A stretch of DNA of 64,000 nt, from assembly GCA_017403065.1 (NCBI GenBank), contig JAFQOT010000012.1:62001-126000 (forward strand), read 5' to 3'. The DNA is from Clostridia bacterium (GTDB taxonomy: Bacteria; Bacillota; Clostridia; Oscillospirales; Acutalibacteraceae). The notes below the pieces were generated by a model that was not told where the DNA came from, searched no databases, and was given only the letters and a program-made list of their open reading frames with translations. Each line of letters begins with the position of its first letter. The stretch's first letter is position 1. This document shows positions 24,423 to 32,088 of this stretch, piece by piece. Made by a program: the position numbers and the translations under genes.

Positions 24423-26720
24423 TTATAACTTGTTACGCTGGATTTTTCCACTAACAGTTTTAGGTAAGCTATCCTTAAATACCACAATACGCGGATATTT
24501 GTAGGGGGCTGTTCTTTCCTTAACGTAACCTTGAATTTCCTTCTTTAATTCTTCTGTAGGCTCAGTACCGTCTACAAGTACAATGCTTGCCTTTACAACC
24601 TGACCTCTTACCTCATCAGGCTCAGCAGAAACACCGCACTCCAGTACATAAGGCAACTCCATAATAACACTTTCTATTTCGAAAGGTCCGATACGATAGC
24701 CAGACGACTTGATAACATCATCAACCCTGCCAACATACCAAAAAAAGCCATCCTCATCCATCCAAGCGGTGTCGCCTGTGTGGTAATACTTACCGTCCCA
24801 GGTTTCAGCAGTTTTTTCCTCTTCTCCGTAATAGCAGGTTGCCAGTCCGCAGGGCAGACCTTTTTCAATATTTATAACTATTTCACCTGTTTCGCCAACA
24901 GGTACATCATTACCCTCACTATCTACAATATGAACATCGTAAATCGGGGTTGGCTTGCCCATAGAACCGATTTTATGCGGCTCGCCAGTCATATTACCGA
25001 TAATCATTGTACTTTCGCTCTGACCGAAGCCCTCAAGTATCTGAAGCCCCGTAATTTTTTCAAATTGACGGTAAACCTCAGGATTAAGCGCTTCTCCCGC
25101 AGTAGTCATATGCTTAACAGAGGAAAGGTCATACTGACTTATATCCTGTTTAATAAGCATACGAAGCATTGTAGGCGGCGCGCAAAATGTGGTGATTTTA
25201 TGCTTAGCAAACATAGGTAATATTTCCGAAGCGTCAAATCTGTCAAAATCATAAACAAAGGTTGCCGCCTCGCATAACCATTGACCGTAAAGCTTACCCC
25301 ACATAGCCTTTGCCCAGCCTGTATCTGAGATAGTGAAATGCAGTCCGTCAGGGTCAACATTATGCCAATACTTTGCAGTATGGAAATGACCCAAAGGATA
25401 TTTGTATGTATGGGCTGCAATTTTCGGATATCCGCTTGTGCCAGATGTAAAATACATAAGCATAAGGTCGTCACCGCAAGCAGTATCCTCTGAGCGATAG
25501 AAATGGGCGCTGTAAAGGGGATACTCCTCATCAAAGCTGCGCCAACCCTCTTTTTTGCCGTTTACAATAAGCTTGTTAATAAGCTGTGGGTTGTTCTTGG
25601 CTGCCATATCTACCTGATTGGCAGTATCACCGTCAGCCGTGCAGATAATTGTATTTACTTGCGCGGCCTTAAAGCGATAGTCAAAATCGTGCTCTTGAAG
25701 CTGATTTGTAGCAGGAATTGCAATAGCGCCTAATTTATTTAAAGCTATCATAGCAAACCAGAACTGGTAATGACGCTTAAGCACAAGCATTACCCTGTCG
25801 CCTTTTTTTATCCCCAAGGACTTAAAGTAGTTGGCGCATTGGTTTGAAGCCCTTTTAATATCATTAAAGCTGAAGCGTCTTTCTTCGCCCTCACGGGAAA
25901 TATGCAGCATGGCCAGTTTTTCAGGCTCTCTTTTAGCTAAGGCATCAACAAGGTCAAAGCCGAAATTAAACTTTTCGGTATTTTTAAACTTGATAGAGAT
26001 AGGTGTTCCGTTTTCATTTTCTTTAACATCAATGAAATTGCGATAAATACGGTCTTTAGTATCTTTAGATACCGCCGAGGCTTCTTTTCTGATTACCTTT
26101 AAAGGTGTATCGGTAAGCTCAGGAATAGGCTCTCCCGTAGGATTAAGAACTATTGCATAAAACTTACAGTTTTCACCCTTAACAGCTATCATACCGTGAG
26201 GTGTAGAGGAATCGTAATAAATACTATCCCCCGGTCCTAAAACCACCTTATGCTCGCCCACCTGTACCATCAGGTGACCCTCAATAACCAAGTCACATTC
26301 CTGACCCGAGTGGGTGGTAAGCTCAATATCCCTGTGCTGAGCTTCTTCGCTGTAAACACTTTCAACATACAAAGGCTCGGCTATACGATTTCTGAAAGCA
26401 TACGCCAAATTATAATATGTCATACCGTGGGCTTTTTCAATACGCTGACCCTCACCCTTACGTGTAACGGTATAGGATTTTAATTTAGGGCTGTAGCCTT
26501 CAATAATATCTGTAACGTCTACATTAAAGGCTAATGCGCAACGGTAAATAAAAGCGAAGTTCAAATCGCTTTCGCCCTTTTCGCAGGCGACATATTCTTC
26601 TACAGAAACAGCAGCCTTTTGAGCCATTTGCTCTACTGTGAGTCCCTCGATTTCGCGAAGCTCTTTTATACGCCCCGCTATTTCTTTAATTTTAAAATCA
26701 AGTCCTTTAATCTGTTGCAT
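24423..26720 (-). CDS. HTH-cupin-acyl-CoA synthetase fusion (Val T-box operon)
   Basis: 765 aa. Three parts: an XRE-type HTH (residues ~8-65, RIKELREIEGLTVEQMAQKA), a cupin (~100-180, THSGQECDLVIEGHLMVQVG, then GDSIYYDSSTPHGM), and an acyl-AMP/acyl-CoA ligase (~230-765) with MYFTSGTSGYPKIAAH, GFGQSESTM, YHTGDTAWMDEDGFFWYVGR and the catalytic Lys in TVSGKIQRNKL. It activates a carboxylic acid with ATP and CoA; the ligase half resembles acetate/medium-chain synthetases. ATG 26720 has GGAGG 6 bases upstream; longer frames only read the T-box leader. Downstream genes make isobutyrate a plausible substrate. It is a close paralogue of 27076-29343. Confidence 0.87.
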   Translation of the reverse strand: MQQIKGLDFKIKEIAGRIKELREIEGLTVEQMAQKAAVSVEEYVACEKGESDLNFAFIYRCALAFNVDVTDIIEGYSPKLKSYTVTRKGEGQRIEKAHGMTYYNLAYAFRNRIAEPLYVESVYSEEAQHRDIELTTHSGQECDLVIEGHLMVQVGEHKVVLGPGDSIYYDSSTPHGMIAVKGENCKFYAIVLNPTGEPIPELTDTPLKVIRKEASAVSKDTKDRIYRNFIDVKENENGTPISIKFKNTEKFNFGFDLVDALAKREPEKLAMLHISREGEERRFSFNDIKRASNQCANYFKSLGIKKGDRVMLVLKRHYQFWFAMIALNKLGAIAIPATNQLQEHDFDYRFKAAQVNTIICTADGDTANQVDMAAKNNPQLINKLIVNGKKEGWRSFDEEYPLYSAHFYRSEDTACGDDLMLMYFTSGTSGYPKIAAHTYKYPLGHFHTAKYWHNVDPDGLHFTISDTGWAKAMWGKLYGQWLCEAATFVYDFDRFDASEILPMFAKHKITTFCAPPTMLRMLIKQDISQYDLSSVKHMTTAGEALNPEVYRQFEKITGLQILEGFGQSESTMIIGNMTGEPHKIGSMGKPTPIYDVHIVDSEGNDVPVGETGEIVINIEKGLPCGLATCYYGEEEKTAETWDGKYYHTGDTAWMDEDGFFWYVGRVDDVIKSSGYRIGPFEIESVIMELPYVLECGVSAEPDEVRGQVVKASIVLVDGTEPTEELKKEIQGYVKERTAPYKYPRIVVFKDSLPKTVSGKIQRNKL

Positions 26721-26744
26721 AATTTCCTCCATCACGGGCAGTGC

Positions 26745-27032
26745 TTTATTGTTAAACAACAAAAGGCTCGCCCCAAAGTTATGACTTTGAGACGAGCAAT
26801 GATTTATCATTTACCCGCGGTACCACTCAAATTGCAAGTTAACTTGCCCCTCAGAGTCTAACAACTCTTATGCCTTTACGCAGCAGTCACGGAGAGGTTC
26901 TACTAAATCCTTAGATTTTTCTTCCTCTCAGCTCAGAAGCTACAAACATACAGCCCGCCCGATAACTTGCACCAACCGTTATCTCTCTGAAAAGCAGAGG
27001 CTGAATATCCTCTTCGTCAAAGCCTTTAATTA
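26745..27032 (-). promoter_or_regulatory. T-box riboswitch leader, specifier read as GTA (Val)
   Basis: On the minus strand the conserved T-box word GAGTGGTACCGCG (26828-26816) lies before an intrinsic terminator (GCTCG...CGAGC, 26797-26766). Stem I begins GACGAAGAGG, has AGAGAG and the distal loop GGTTGGTGCAAG. By comparison with the glyQS arrangement (specifier, one purine, then the YTTC strand before TGAGC), the specifier is GTA, complement of 26941-26943. Uncharged tRNA-Val would pair with it and allow read-through into the synthetase-vor-ilvE operon. The T-box call is strong; the codon call is by eye. Confidence 0.9.
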
Positions 27033-27038
27033 AGTTTA

Positions 27039-27067
27039 AGTTTATCACAACATTTGGATTTTGTCAA
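27039..27067 (-). promoter_or_regulatory. Sigma-A promoter of the Val T-box operon
   Basis: TTGACA (27067-27062), 17 bp, TGA-extended TAAACT (27044-27039). It starts 9 bp after the stop codon of the upstream synthetase; no terminator lies between, so read-through from the Ile unit should enter this leader. Confidence 0.8.
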
Positions 27068-27075
27068 TATTTTCA

Positions 27076-29343
27076 TTAAAGCTGATTACGCTGAATTTTG
27101 CCGCTTATAGTTTTAGGTAATTGGTCACGGAAAACAACCACGCGAGGATATTTATAAGGCGCTGTATGAGATTTTACATAATCCTGAATTTCCTTTTTTA
27201 GTTCCTCGGTAGGCTCTGTTCCAGGTGTTAAAACAATGCTTGCCTTAACAACCTGACCCCTTATATCATCAGGAACAGCCGAAACACCGCACTCGACAAC
27301 ATACGGCAGCTCCATAATAACACTTTCTATTTCAAAAGGTCCTATACGGTAACCTGACGATTTGATGACATCATCAATACGGCTTACATACCAGAAGTAG
27401 CCATCCTCATCACGCCAAGCGGTATCCCCTGTATGATACATTCCGTCATACCAAGCATCCTTGGTTTTTTCTTCATCAAGATAATATTCGCTAAACAAAC
27501 CGCAGGGTACACCCTTGTCGGTACGTACAACTATCTCGCCAACCTCACCTGTTGCAACAGGATTTCCGTCAGTATCTACTATATCAATATCGTATTGCGG
27601 TGAAGCCTTGCCCATAGCCCCTACCTTAGGTGTTGTACCCGAAAGGTTTGCGATAGTAAGGGTGGTTTCAGTTTGACCGAAGCCCTCCATAATTTCAAGA
27701 CCTGTGGCTTCCTTAAATTGCTTAAACACCTCAGGGTTAAGAGCTTCACCTGCTGTAGTCATATGATGAATAGAGGAAAGGTCAAATTTAGAAAGGTCGC
27801 CTCTTATAAGCATACGCAGCATTGTGGGCGGAGCGCAGAAGGTTGTAATATTGTACTTTGCGAACATAGGCAGTATATCGTTTTCGTCAAATCGGTCGAA
27901 ATCGTATACAAAAACTGCTCCCTCGCAAAGCCACTGACCATAGAGCTTGCCCCAAAGGGATTTGCCCCAGCCTGTATCGGAAATGGTAAGATGCAAACCG
28001 TCACGCTCGCAGCAGTGCCAGTATTTTGCAGTTATAAAGTGGCCTAAAGCGTATGTATGCTTGTGGGCTGCCATTTTTGGGTTTCCTGTAGTGCCTGATG
28101 TAAAGAACATAAGCGCAGTTTCATCACCGGCACCGGTTTCCTCTGTTCTGACAAACTTTCTGGTGAAAAGCTTGTATTCTTTATCAAAATTATGCCAGCC
28201 TTCCTTTTCACCGCCTACTAATATCAGGTTTTTAACCTGAGGGCATTTCTCGGCAGCAGCCTGAGCAATGTCGGCTGTGTCACCGTCGGCAGTACAGACA
28301 ATAGCCGAAACCCCTGCCGCATTATAACGGTATTCAAAATCGTGTTCTTTAAGCTGATTTGTTGCAGGAATTGCAACTGCTCCAAGCTTGTGTAAAGCCA
28401 CCATACAGAACCAGAATTGATAATGGCGCTTAAGCACAAGCATAACCTTATCACCCTTTTTAATACCAAGAGATGTAAAGTAATTGGCAACCTGATTTGA
28501 TGCATGCTTTATATCCTTAAAGGTGAATCGGCGCTCGTTACGGTTAACATCAAGATGCAGCATTGCCAGCTTTTCGGGATATTTATCAGCGATTTCATCA
28601 ACAATATCAAAACCAAAGTTAAATTTATCAGTATTTTTAAACTTAATATCCTTTAAAGCTCCTGATTCATCCTCTACTGTTTCAATGAATTTTTCACAGA
28701 TTAAATTTTCAGATTTCTTTGCAGAAATAACGCTTTTTCTAACCTCAGGCTCTTTTGTTTCCTCTCCTGACATAACAACGGCGCAAAATACACAATCCTT
28801 GCCGTCAACAGCTATCATTCCGTGAGGTGTAGAGGAGTTGTAATAAATACTGTCCCCTTCGTTTAAAATTTCGATATGATTTCCAACCTGTACCTTAAGC
28901 TTTCCGCTTAAAACCAAATCAAATTCCTGACCCGAATGGGTAGCAAGCTGAATAGGCTTGTTCTGCTGAGAAGCAGAATACTCATATTTTACCCAATAAG
29001 GCTCGGCTAATTTATCCTTGAATTTTGGTGCTAAGTTAGCAATATCAATACCGTCCTCCTTAGCGGTGCCCTGTCCCTGACCCTTACGAGTTACAGTATA
29101 GCTTGAAAGTTTAGCAGAATGACCCTCTAAAAGCTCGGTAAGCTCAACATCAAATGCTAAAGCGCATTTGTGAATAAAGGTAAAAGGAATGTCCTTTTTG
29201 CCGCTTTCATAAGAAAGATATTTTTCTTCGGTTACTTGGGTTTTTTCAGCCATTTGAGCCACAGTCCAACCCATAATATCACGCAGCTCCTTAATTCGTG
29301 AAGCCACTTCCGAAAGTTGAAGTAAAGCATTGTTTGTGTTCAT
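27076..29343 (-). CDS. HTH-cupin-acyl-CoA synthetase fusion (Ile T-box unit)
   Basis: 755 aa, same architecture as its downstream paralogue: XRE HTH (~10-65, RIKELRDIMGWTVAQMAEKT), cupin (~100-180, ATHSGQEFDLVLSGKLKVQV, GDSIYYNSSTPHGM), acyl-CoA ligase with MFFTSGTTGNPKMAAH, GFGQTETTL, YHTGDTAWRDEDGYFWYVSR and catalytic Lys in TISGKIQRNQL. ATG 29343 follows GGAGG by 8 bases. It has its own promoter and T-box and no other gene of its own before the next T-box. If the Ile reading of the specifier is right, 2-methylbutyrate is the expected substrate. Whether the HTH binds DNA is unknown. Confidence 0.87.
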   Translation of the reverse strand: MNTNNALLQLSEVASRIKELRDIMGWTVAQMAEKTQVTEEKYLSYESGKKDIPFTFIHKCALAFDVELTELLEGHSAKLSSYTVTRKGQGQGTAKEDGIDIANLAPKFKDKLAEPYWVKYEYSASQQNKPIQLATHSGQEFDLVLSGKLKVQVGNHIEILNEGDSIYYNSSTPHGMIAVDGKDCVFCAVVMSGEETKEPEVRKSVISAKKSENLICEKFIETVEDESGALKDIKFKNTDKFNFGFDIVDEIADKYPEKLAMLHLDVNRNERRFTFKDIKHASNQVANYFTSLGIKKGDKVMLVLKRHYQFWFCMVALHKLGAVAIPATNQLKEHDFEYRYNAAGVSAIVCTADGDTADIAQAAAEKCPQVKNLILVGGEKEGWHNFDKEYKLFTRKFVRTEETGAGDETALMFFTSGTTGNPKMAAHKHTYALGHFITAKYWHCCERDGLHLTISDTGWGKSLWGKLYGQWLCEGAVFVYDFDRFDENDILPMFAKYNITTFCAPPTMLRMLIRGDLSKFDLSSIHHMTTAGEALNPEVFKQFKEATGLEIMEGFGQTETTLTIANLSGTTPKVGAMGKASPQYDIDIVDTDGNPVATGEVGEIVVRTDKGVPCGLFSEYYLDEEKTKDAWYDGMYHTGDTAWRDEDGYFWYVSRIDDVIKSSGYRIGPFEIESVIMELPYVVECGVSAVPDDIRGQVVKASIVLTPGTEPTEELKKEIQDYVKSHTAPYKYPRVVVFRDQLPKTISGKIQRNQL

Positions 29344-29369
29344 TTTACATTCCTCCTTGAAAATATTCC

Positions 29370-29643
29370 ATAAAAATAAAAAACATTCGCCCCAAAGAAA
29401 GCTTTGAGACGAATGTGAAATAACACTCGCGGTACCACTCAAATTGCAAGTTACCTTGCCCCTCAGAGTCTAACAACTCTTATGCCTTTACGCAGCAATC
29501 ACGGGAAAGCTTACAAATAAGGTTCAGCCCTCCGGCTCAGAAGTGATAGGTATTTTAAGAAAAAACTTTATCGGCTCGCACCAACCGCCGACTCTCTTAA
29601 AAGGTAAATTCTTTACCGTCTTCGTCAAAGCCTTTGTAATTTT
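29370..29643 (-). promoter_or_regulatory. T-box riboswitch leader, specifier read as ATC (Ile)
   Basis: Minus strand T-box word GAGTGGTACCGCG (29440-29428), terminator ACATTCG...CGAATGT (29416-29383) followed by TTTTTT. Stem I has GACGAAGACGG, AGAGAG and GGTTGGTGCGAG; the codon one purine before CTTCTGAGC is ATC, complement of 29545-29547. About 70 bases around stems II/III (29438-29507) are almost identical to the Val leader (26826-26895), while stem I differs. Confidence 0.9.
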
Positions 29644-29649
29644 TCACAT

Positions 29650-29678
29650 ATTATATCACTTCAAAATTGCTTTGTCAA
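29650..29678 (-). promoter_or_regulatory. Sigma-A promoter of the Ile T-box unit
   Basis: TTGACA (29678-29673), 17 bp, TGA-extended TATAAT (29655-29650). Confidence 0.85.
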
Positions 29679-29695
29679 CATTTTTTTTATTTATT

Positions 29696-30598
29696 TTACA
29701 TTATAGTGCAAAGCATAAGCATTTCTTCTACTTTTTCATATATAGCCTCTGCGCTTTCGCAAGGCAAGGGATTTTCCCCCAGCCCTAATTCAACAGTAAA
29801 TCCTGGACGCAAAAACTCACATATAAACCAATCCTTAAAGCCTCCGCCCGAGGCTAACCCTATAGGTATATCCAAAGCGTATCCTGATGATGTTGCCATA
29901 ATTTCTGCCATTTTACGACTTCGGGGTATTGTTTTGTTGCCGTAATTCCAGTATATAACCTCTCCCTGAGAGTGCAAAGCCAAAACGTGACGGATTTGGA
30001 TACTACGACAAAGCTGGGTCAATGCCACAGTTTCAGGCTCGCTTTCAGGCCTGTATCCGCCAAAACGGGTTTTAGAAGGCCCGTATATTCCCTTTTTCTC
30101 CTCAAGAATACGCAGCTGCTCCCAACCCGCATCAAAATTATGATTTATATCTACTCCGCGAAAATTTGCATTCCAATGGGCAAAATCATTATTGCAAAGC
30201 CTCCCTATTCTTATAGCGTCCTTTCCGCAAGCCTTGGCTCCTAAAAGAGAAATATCGCAGCCGTCAGGATTAACGCAGGGCACAATAATCACCCCTCTGC
30301 CAGTCAGAGCGCGCCGTGCCTTTAGACCGGCTATATATCCGTTTTGCTCTATAGCGCGGCAAAGTCTTTCTAAAAACATCAAAGCTACAACCGAGGTTAT
30401 GCGCTCGCTTCCGTGAAATGCCGCCGCCATAAGACAGTAAGCATCCGCATTTCCTATCTTAAGCGCGCGAATATTTTTACCTTGACAGCTAATTCCTATA
30501 ATGTTATCCTTTATAAAAGGGTACTTTTCGCAAAGCTGTGTAATAAGCTTATTGCGTGATAAATAATCATATTCCTGAGGATTTACCATCCATTCCAT
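29696..30598 (-). CDS. M14 family zinc carboxypeptidase
   Basis: 300 aa. M14 signature: AAFHGSERIT (zinc ligands HxxE), VPCVNPDGCD, DINHNFDAGW, LHSQGEVIYW (third zinc His) and catalytic Glu in FTVELGLGENPLP. It resembles the gamma-D-glutamyl-L-diamino acid peptidase group (LytH/YqgT-like) that trims peptidoglycan stem peptides. No signal peptide is visible, so a cytoplasmic role in muropeptide recycling or spore-related lysis is possible. Monocistronic, convergent with nothing; divergent from the NUDIX gene. Confidence 0.85.
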   Translation of the reverse strand: MEWMVNPQEYDYLSRNKLITQLCEKYPFIKDNIIGISCQGKNIRALKIGNADAYCLMAAAFHGSERITSVVALMFLERLCRAIEQNGYIAGLKARRALTGRGVIIVPCVNPDGCDISLLGAKACGKDAIRIGRLCNNDFAHWNANFRGVDINHNFDAGWEQLRILEEKKGIYGPSKTRFGGYRPESEPETVALTQLCRSIQIRHVLALHSQGEVIYWNYGNKTIPRSRKMAEIMATSSGYALDIPIGLASGGGFKDWFICEFLRPGFTVELGLGENPLPCESAEAIYEKVEEMLMLCTIM

Positions 30599-30651
30599 AA
30601 CAACACTCCAAACAGCATATATTACTATATTATTAAACCGAGGTTAAAATA

Positions 30652-31200
30652 ATGAATTTAGAAGAAAAACAAATTTCATACGACTATATTTACAAGGGTA
30701 AAATTATAAATCTGCGAAAGGATACCGCCCTTTTGCCAGACGGCAACACCGCGTTAAGAGAGGTTGTGGAGCATCCCGGTGGGGTTTGTGTGGCGGCAAT
30801 TACAAAAAAGAATGAAATCCTTATGGTGCGTCAATTCAGGTATCCGTATATGGAAAATGTTCTCGAAATACCTGCAGGAAAACGGGATAAAGGTAACGAA
30901 TCTCCCTTAGAATGCGGTAAAAGGGAGCTTAAAGAAGAAACAGGGGCTGTGGCAGAAAAATTTATAAATTTAGGTCAGCTTTACCCTACCCCTGGGTATT
31001 GCGGCGAAATAATATGGCTTTATGCCGCAACAGGTATAACCTTTGGGCAAGCGCAACCCGACAGTGACGAATTTTTATCGGTTGAAAAAATCCCCTTTGA
31101 AAAAGCGGTAGATATGGTGCTTGAGGGTGAAATTAAGGACGCTAAAACCCAGACCGCCATTCTTAAAATTAAGCTACTTAAGGATAAAGGTATACTATAA
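30652..31200 (+). CDS. nudF: NUDIX hydrolase, ADP-ribose pyrophosphatase type
   Basis: 182 aa. Starts with the NudF-like N-terminal strand exchange region (ISYDYIYKGKIINLRKD) and carries a full Nudix box: G-KRDKG-ESPLECGKRELKEETGA (GX5EX7REUXEEXGU). EIPAGK just before the box and Pro-Gly in LYPTPGYC are typical of ADP-ribose pyrophosphatases. It hydrolyses ADP-ribose to AMP and ribose 5-phosphate. Confidence 0.88.
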   Translation: MNLEEKQISYDYIYKGKIINLRKDTALLPDGNTALREVVEHPGGVCVAAITKKNEILMVRQFRYPYMENVLEIPAGKRDKGNESPLECGKRELKEETGAVAEKFINLGQLYPTPGYCGEIIWLYAATGITFGQAQPDSDEFLSVEKIPFEKAVDMVLEGEIKDAKTQTAILKIKLLKDKGIL

Positions 31201-31208
31201 AACTAAAA

Positions 31209-31250
31209 ATCCCTTTGTTTATGATATTCTCATAAACAAAGGGATGATTT
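31209..31250. terminator. Bidirectional terminator between convergent genes
   Basis: Perfect 16-pair stem from ATCCCTTTGTTTATGA (31209-31224) to 31230-31245, loop TATTC, T run on the plus side and A run on the other. Confidence 0.88.
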
Positions 31251-31255
31251 TTTAT

Positions 31256-32080
31256 TTATTTTTTTAATTTTGCCAATCGTTTATTATTACCCTCTATATC
31301 GCTTAAATAAAAAGACAAGGCAAAGCCTAATACAAATACTATAACAGACACTAAGGTTTTTAAGCTTAAATCTAAAACACAGCTATCGTTTAGTACCCTT
31401 GGTATAATAGAAATAAACAATCCGAAAATAATGGAAAAGGTAGCTGTGTAAAAGCGCTTAATCAGGGCATTCATTAAAAGGGAAATCACTATTGCGCCAA
31501 CTAAAAGTCCTGCCCCCGCAGGTATTAAAATTTCTAAATTGAAGTCTGCCAAAGAGGATACATACAGCTCATATAATCCCAAGGAGGATAAAATAACCGC
31601 GCTGTCAACCCCAGGTACTATTGATGAGCCCGCAACAGAAACTCCCAAAATAACCGACTGAATAAAGGTTGGGTTTTCCACAGTGGGAAACATATCTTTA
31701 TTAAAAGCGAAAAGCGCGAAGCCCGCCAAGGCTGAAACGGTTATGAATAAATAATATTTTTTTGAAAAGCCTTCCTTTTTTACCTCTTTGAAAAAAAGAG
31801 GAATTGTTCCCAAAACAAGACCTAAAAATGCAAAACGTGTCTGCATTTCAAAATTTTCTAAAAAAAAGTCTACTATCTTGCTAAAAAGCAGAACGCCTAC
31901 TCCAAAGCCTGCCACCAAAGGAAAAAGAAAGCTGAAACTTTGCTTAAAATTCTTAAAAATTTCACTAACCGCATTGATAGCCCTTTGGTAAAGCCCGAAA
32001 ATAACAAGTAAAACACTTCCGCTTAATCCGGGAGCTATACCCCCAATGCCTACCACTATTCCTTTAAAAAAATTTATCAT
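31256..32080 (-). CDS. DUF368 polyprenyl-phosphate transporter (PopT-like)
   Basis: 274 aa, about eight membrane segments. N-terminus FKGIVVGIGGIAPGLSGSVL is the DUF368 signature, and the second half repeats it as SVAGSSIVPGVDSAVILSSL, giving the family's inverted pseudo-symmetry. DUF368 proteins have been shown to translocate undecaprenyl phosphate, recycling the lipid carrier of cell-wall synthesis. It ends an operon behind a polysaccharide flippase (8 bp gap), which fits carrier-lipid traffic. Confidence 0.88.
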   Translation of the reverse strand: MINFFKGIVVGIGGIAPGLSGSVLLVIFGLYQRAINAVSEIFKNFKQSFSFLFPLVAGFGVGVLLFSKIVDFFLENFEMQTRFAFLGLVLGTIPLFFKEVKKEGFSKKYYLFITVSALAGFALFAFNKDMFPTVENPTFIQSVILGVSVAGSSIVPGVDSAVILSSLGLYELYVSSLADFNLEILIPAGAGLLVGAIVISLLMNALIKRFYTATFSIIFGLFISIIPRVLNDSCVLDLSLKTLVSVIVFVLGFALSFYLSDIEGNNKRLAKLKK

Positions 32081-32088
32081 AATTCAAC

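Noticed and set aside
24674..25534. Out-of-frame ORFs inside the first synthetase gene
   Set aside because: Covered by a clear in-frame enzyme with all catalytic motifs.
26619..27010. Open frames on either strand through the first T-box leader, including an N-terminal extension of the synthetase to 26810
   Set aside because: The region is an RNA leader with conserved T-box sequence and terminator; GGAGG before ATG 26720 sets the start.
29345..29690. Short open frames and a synthetase extension to 29442 through the second T-box leader
   Set aside because: Same reasoning; ATG 29343 has a proper GGAGG.
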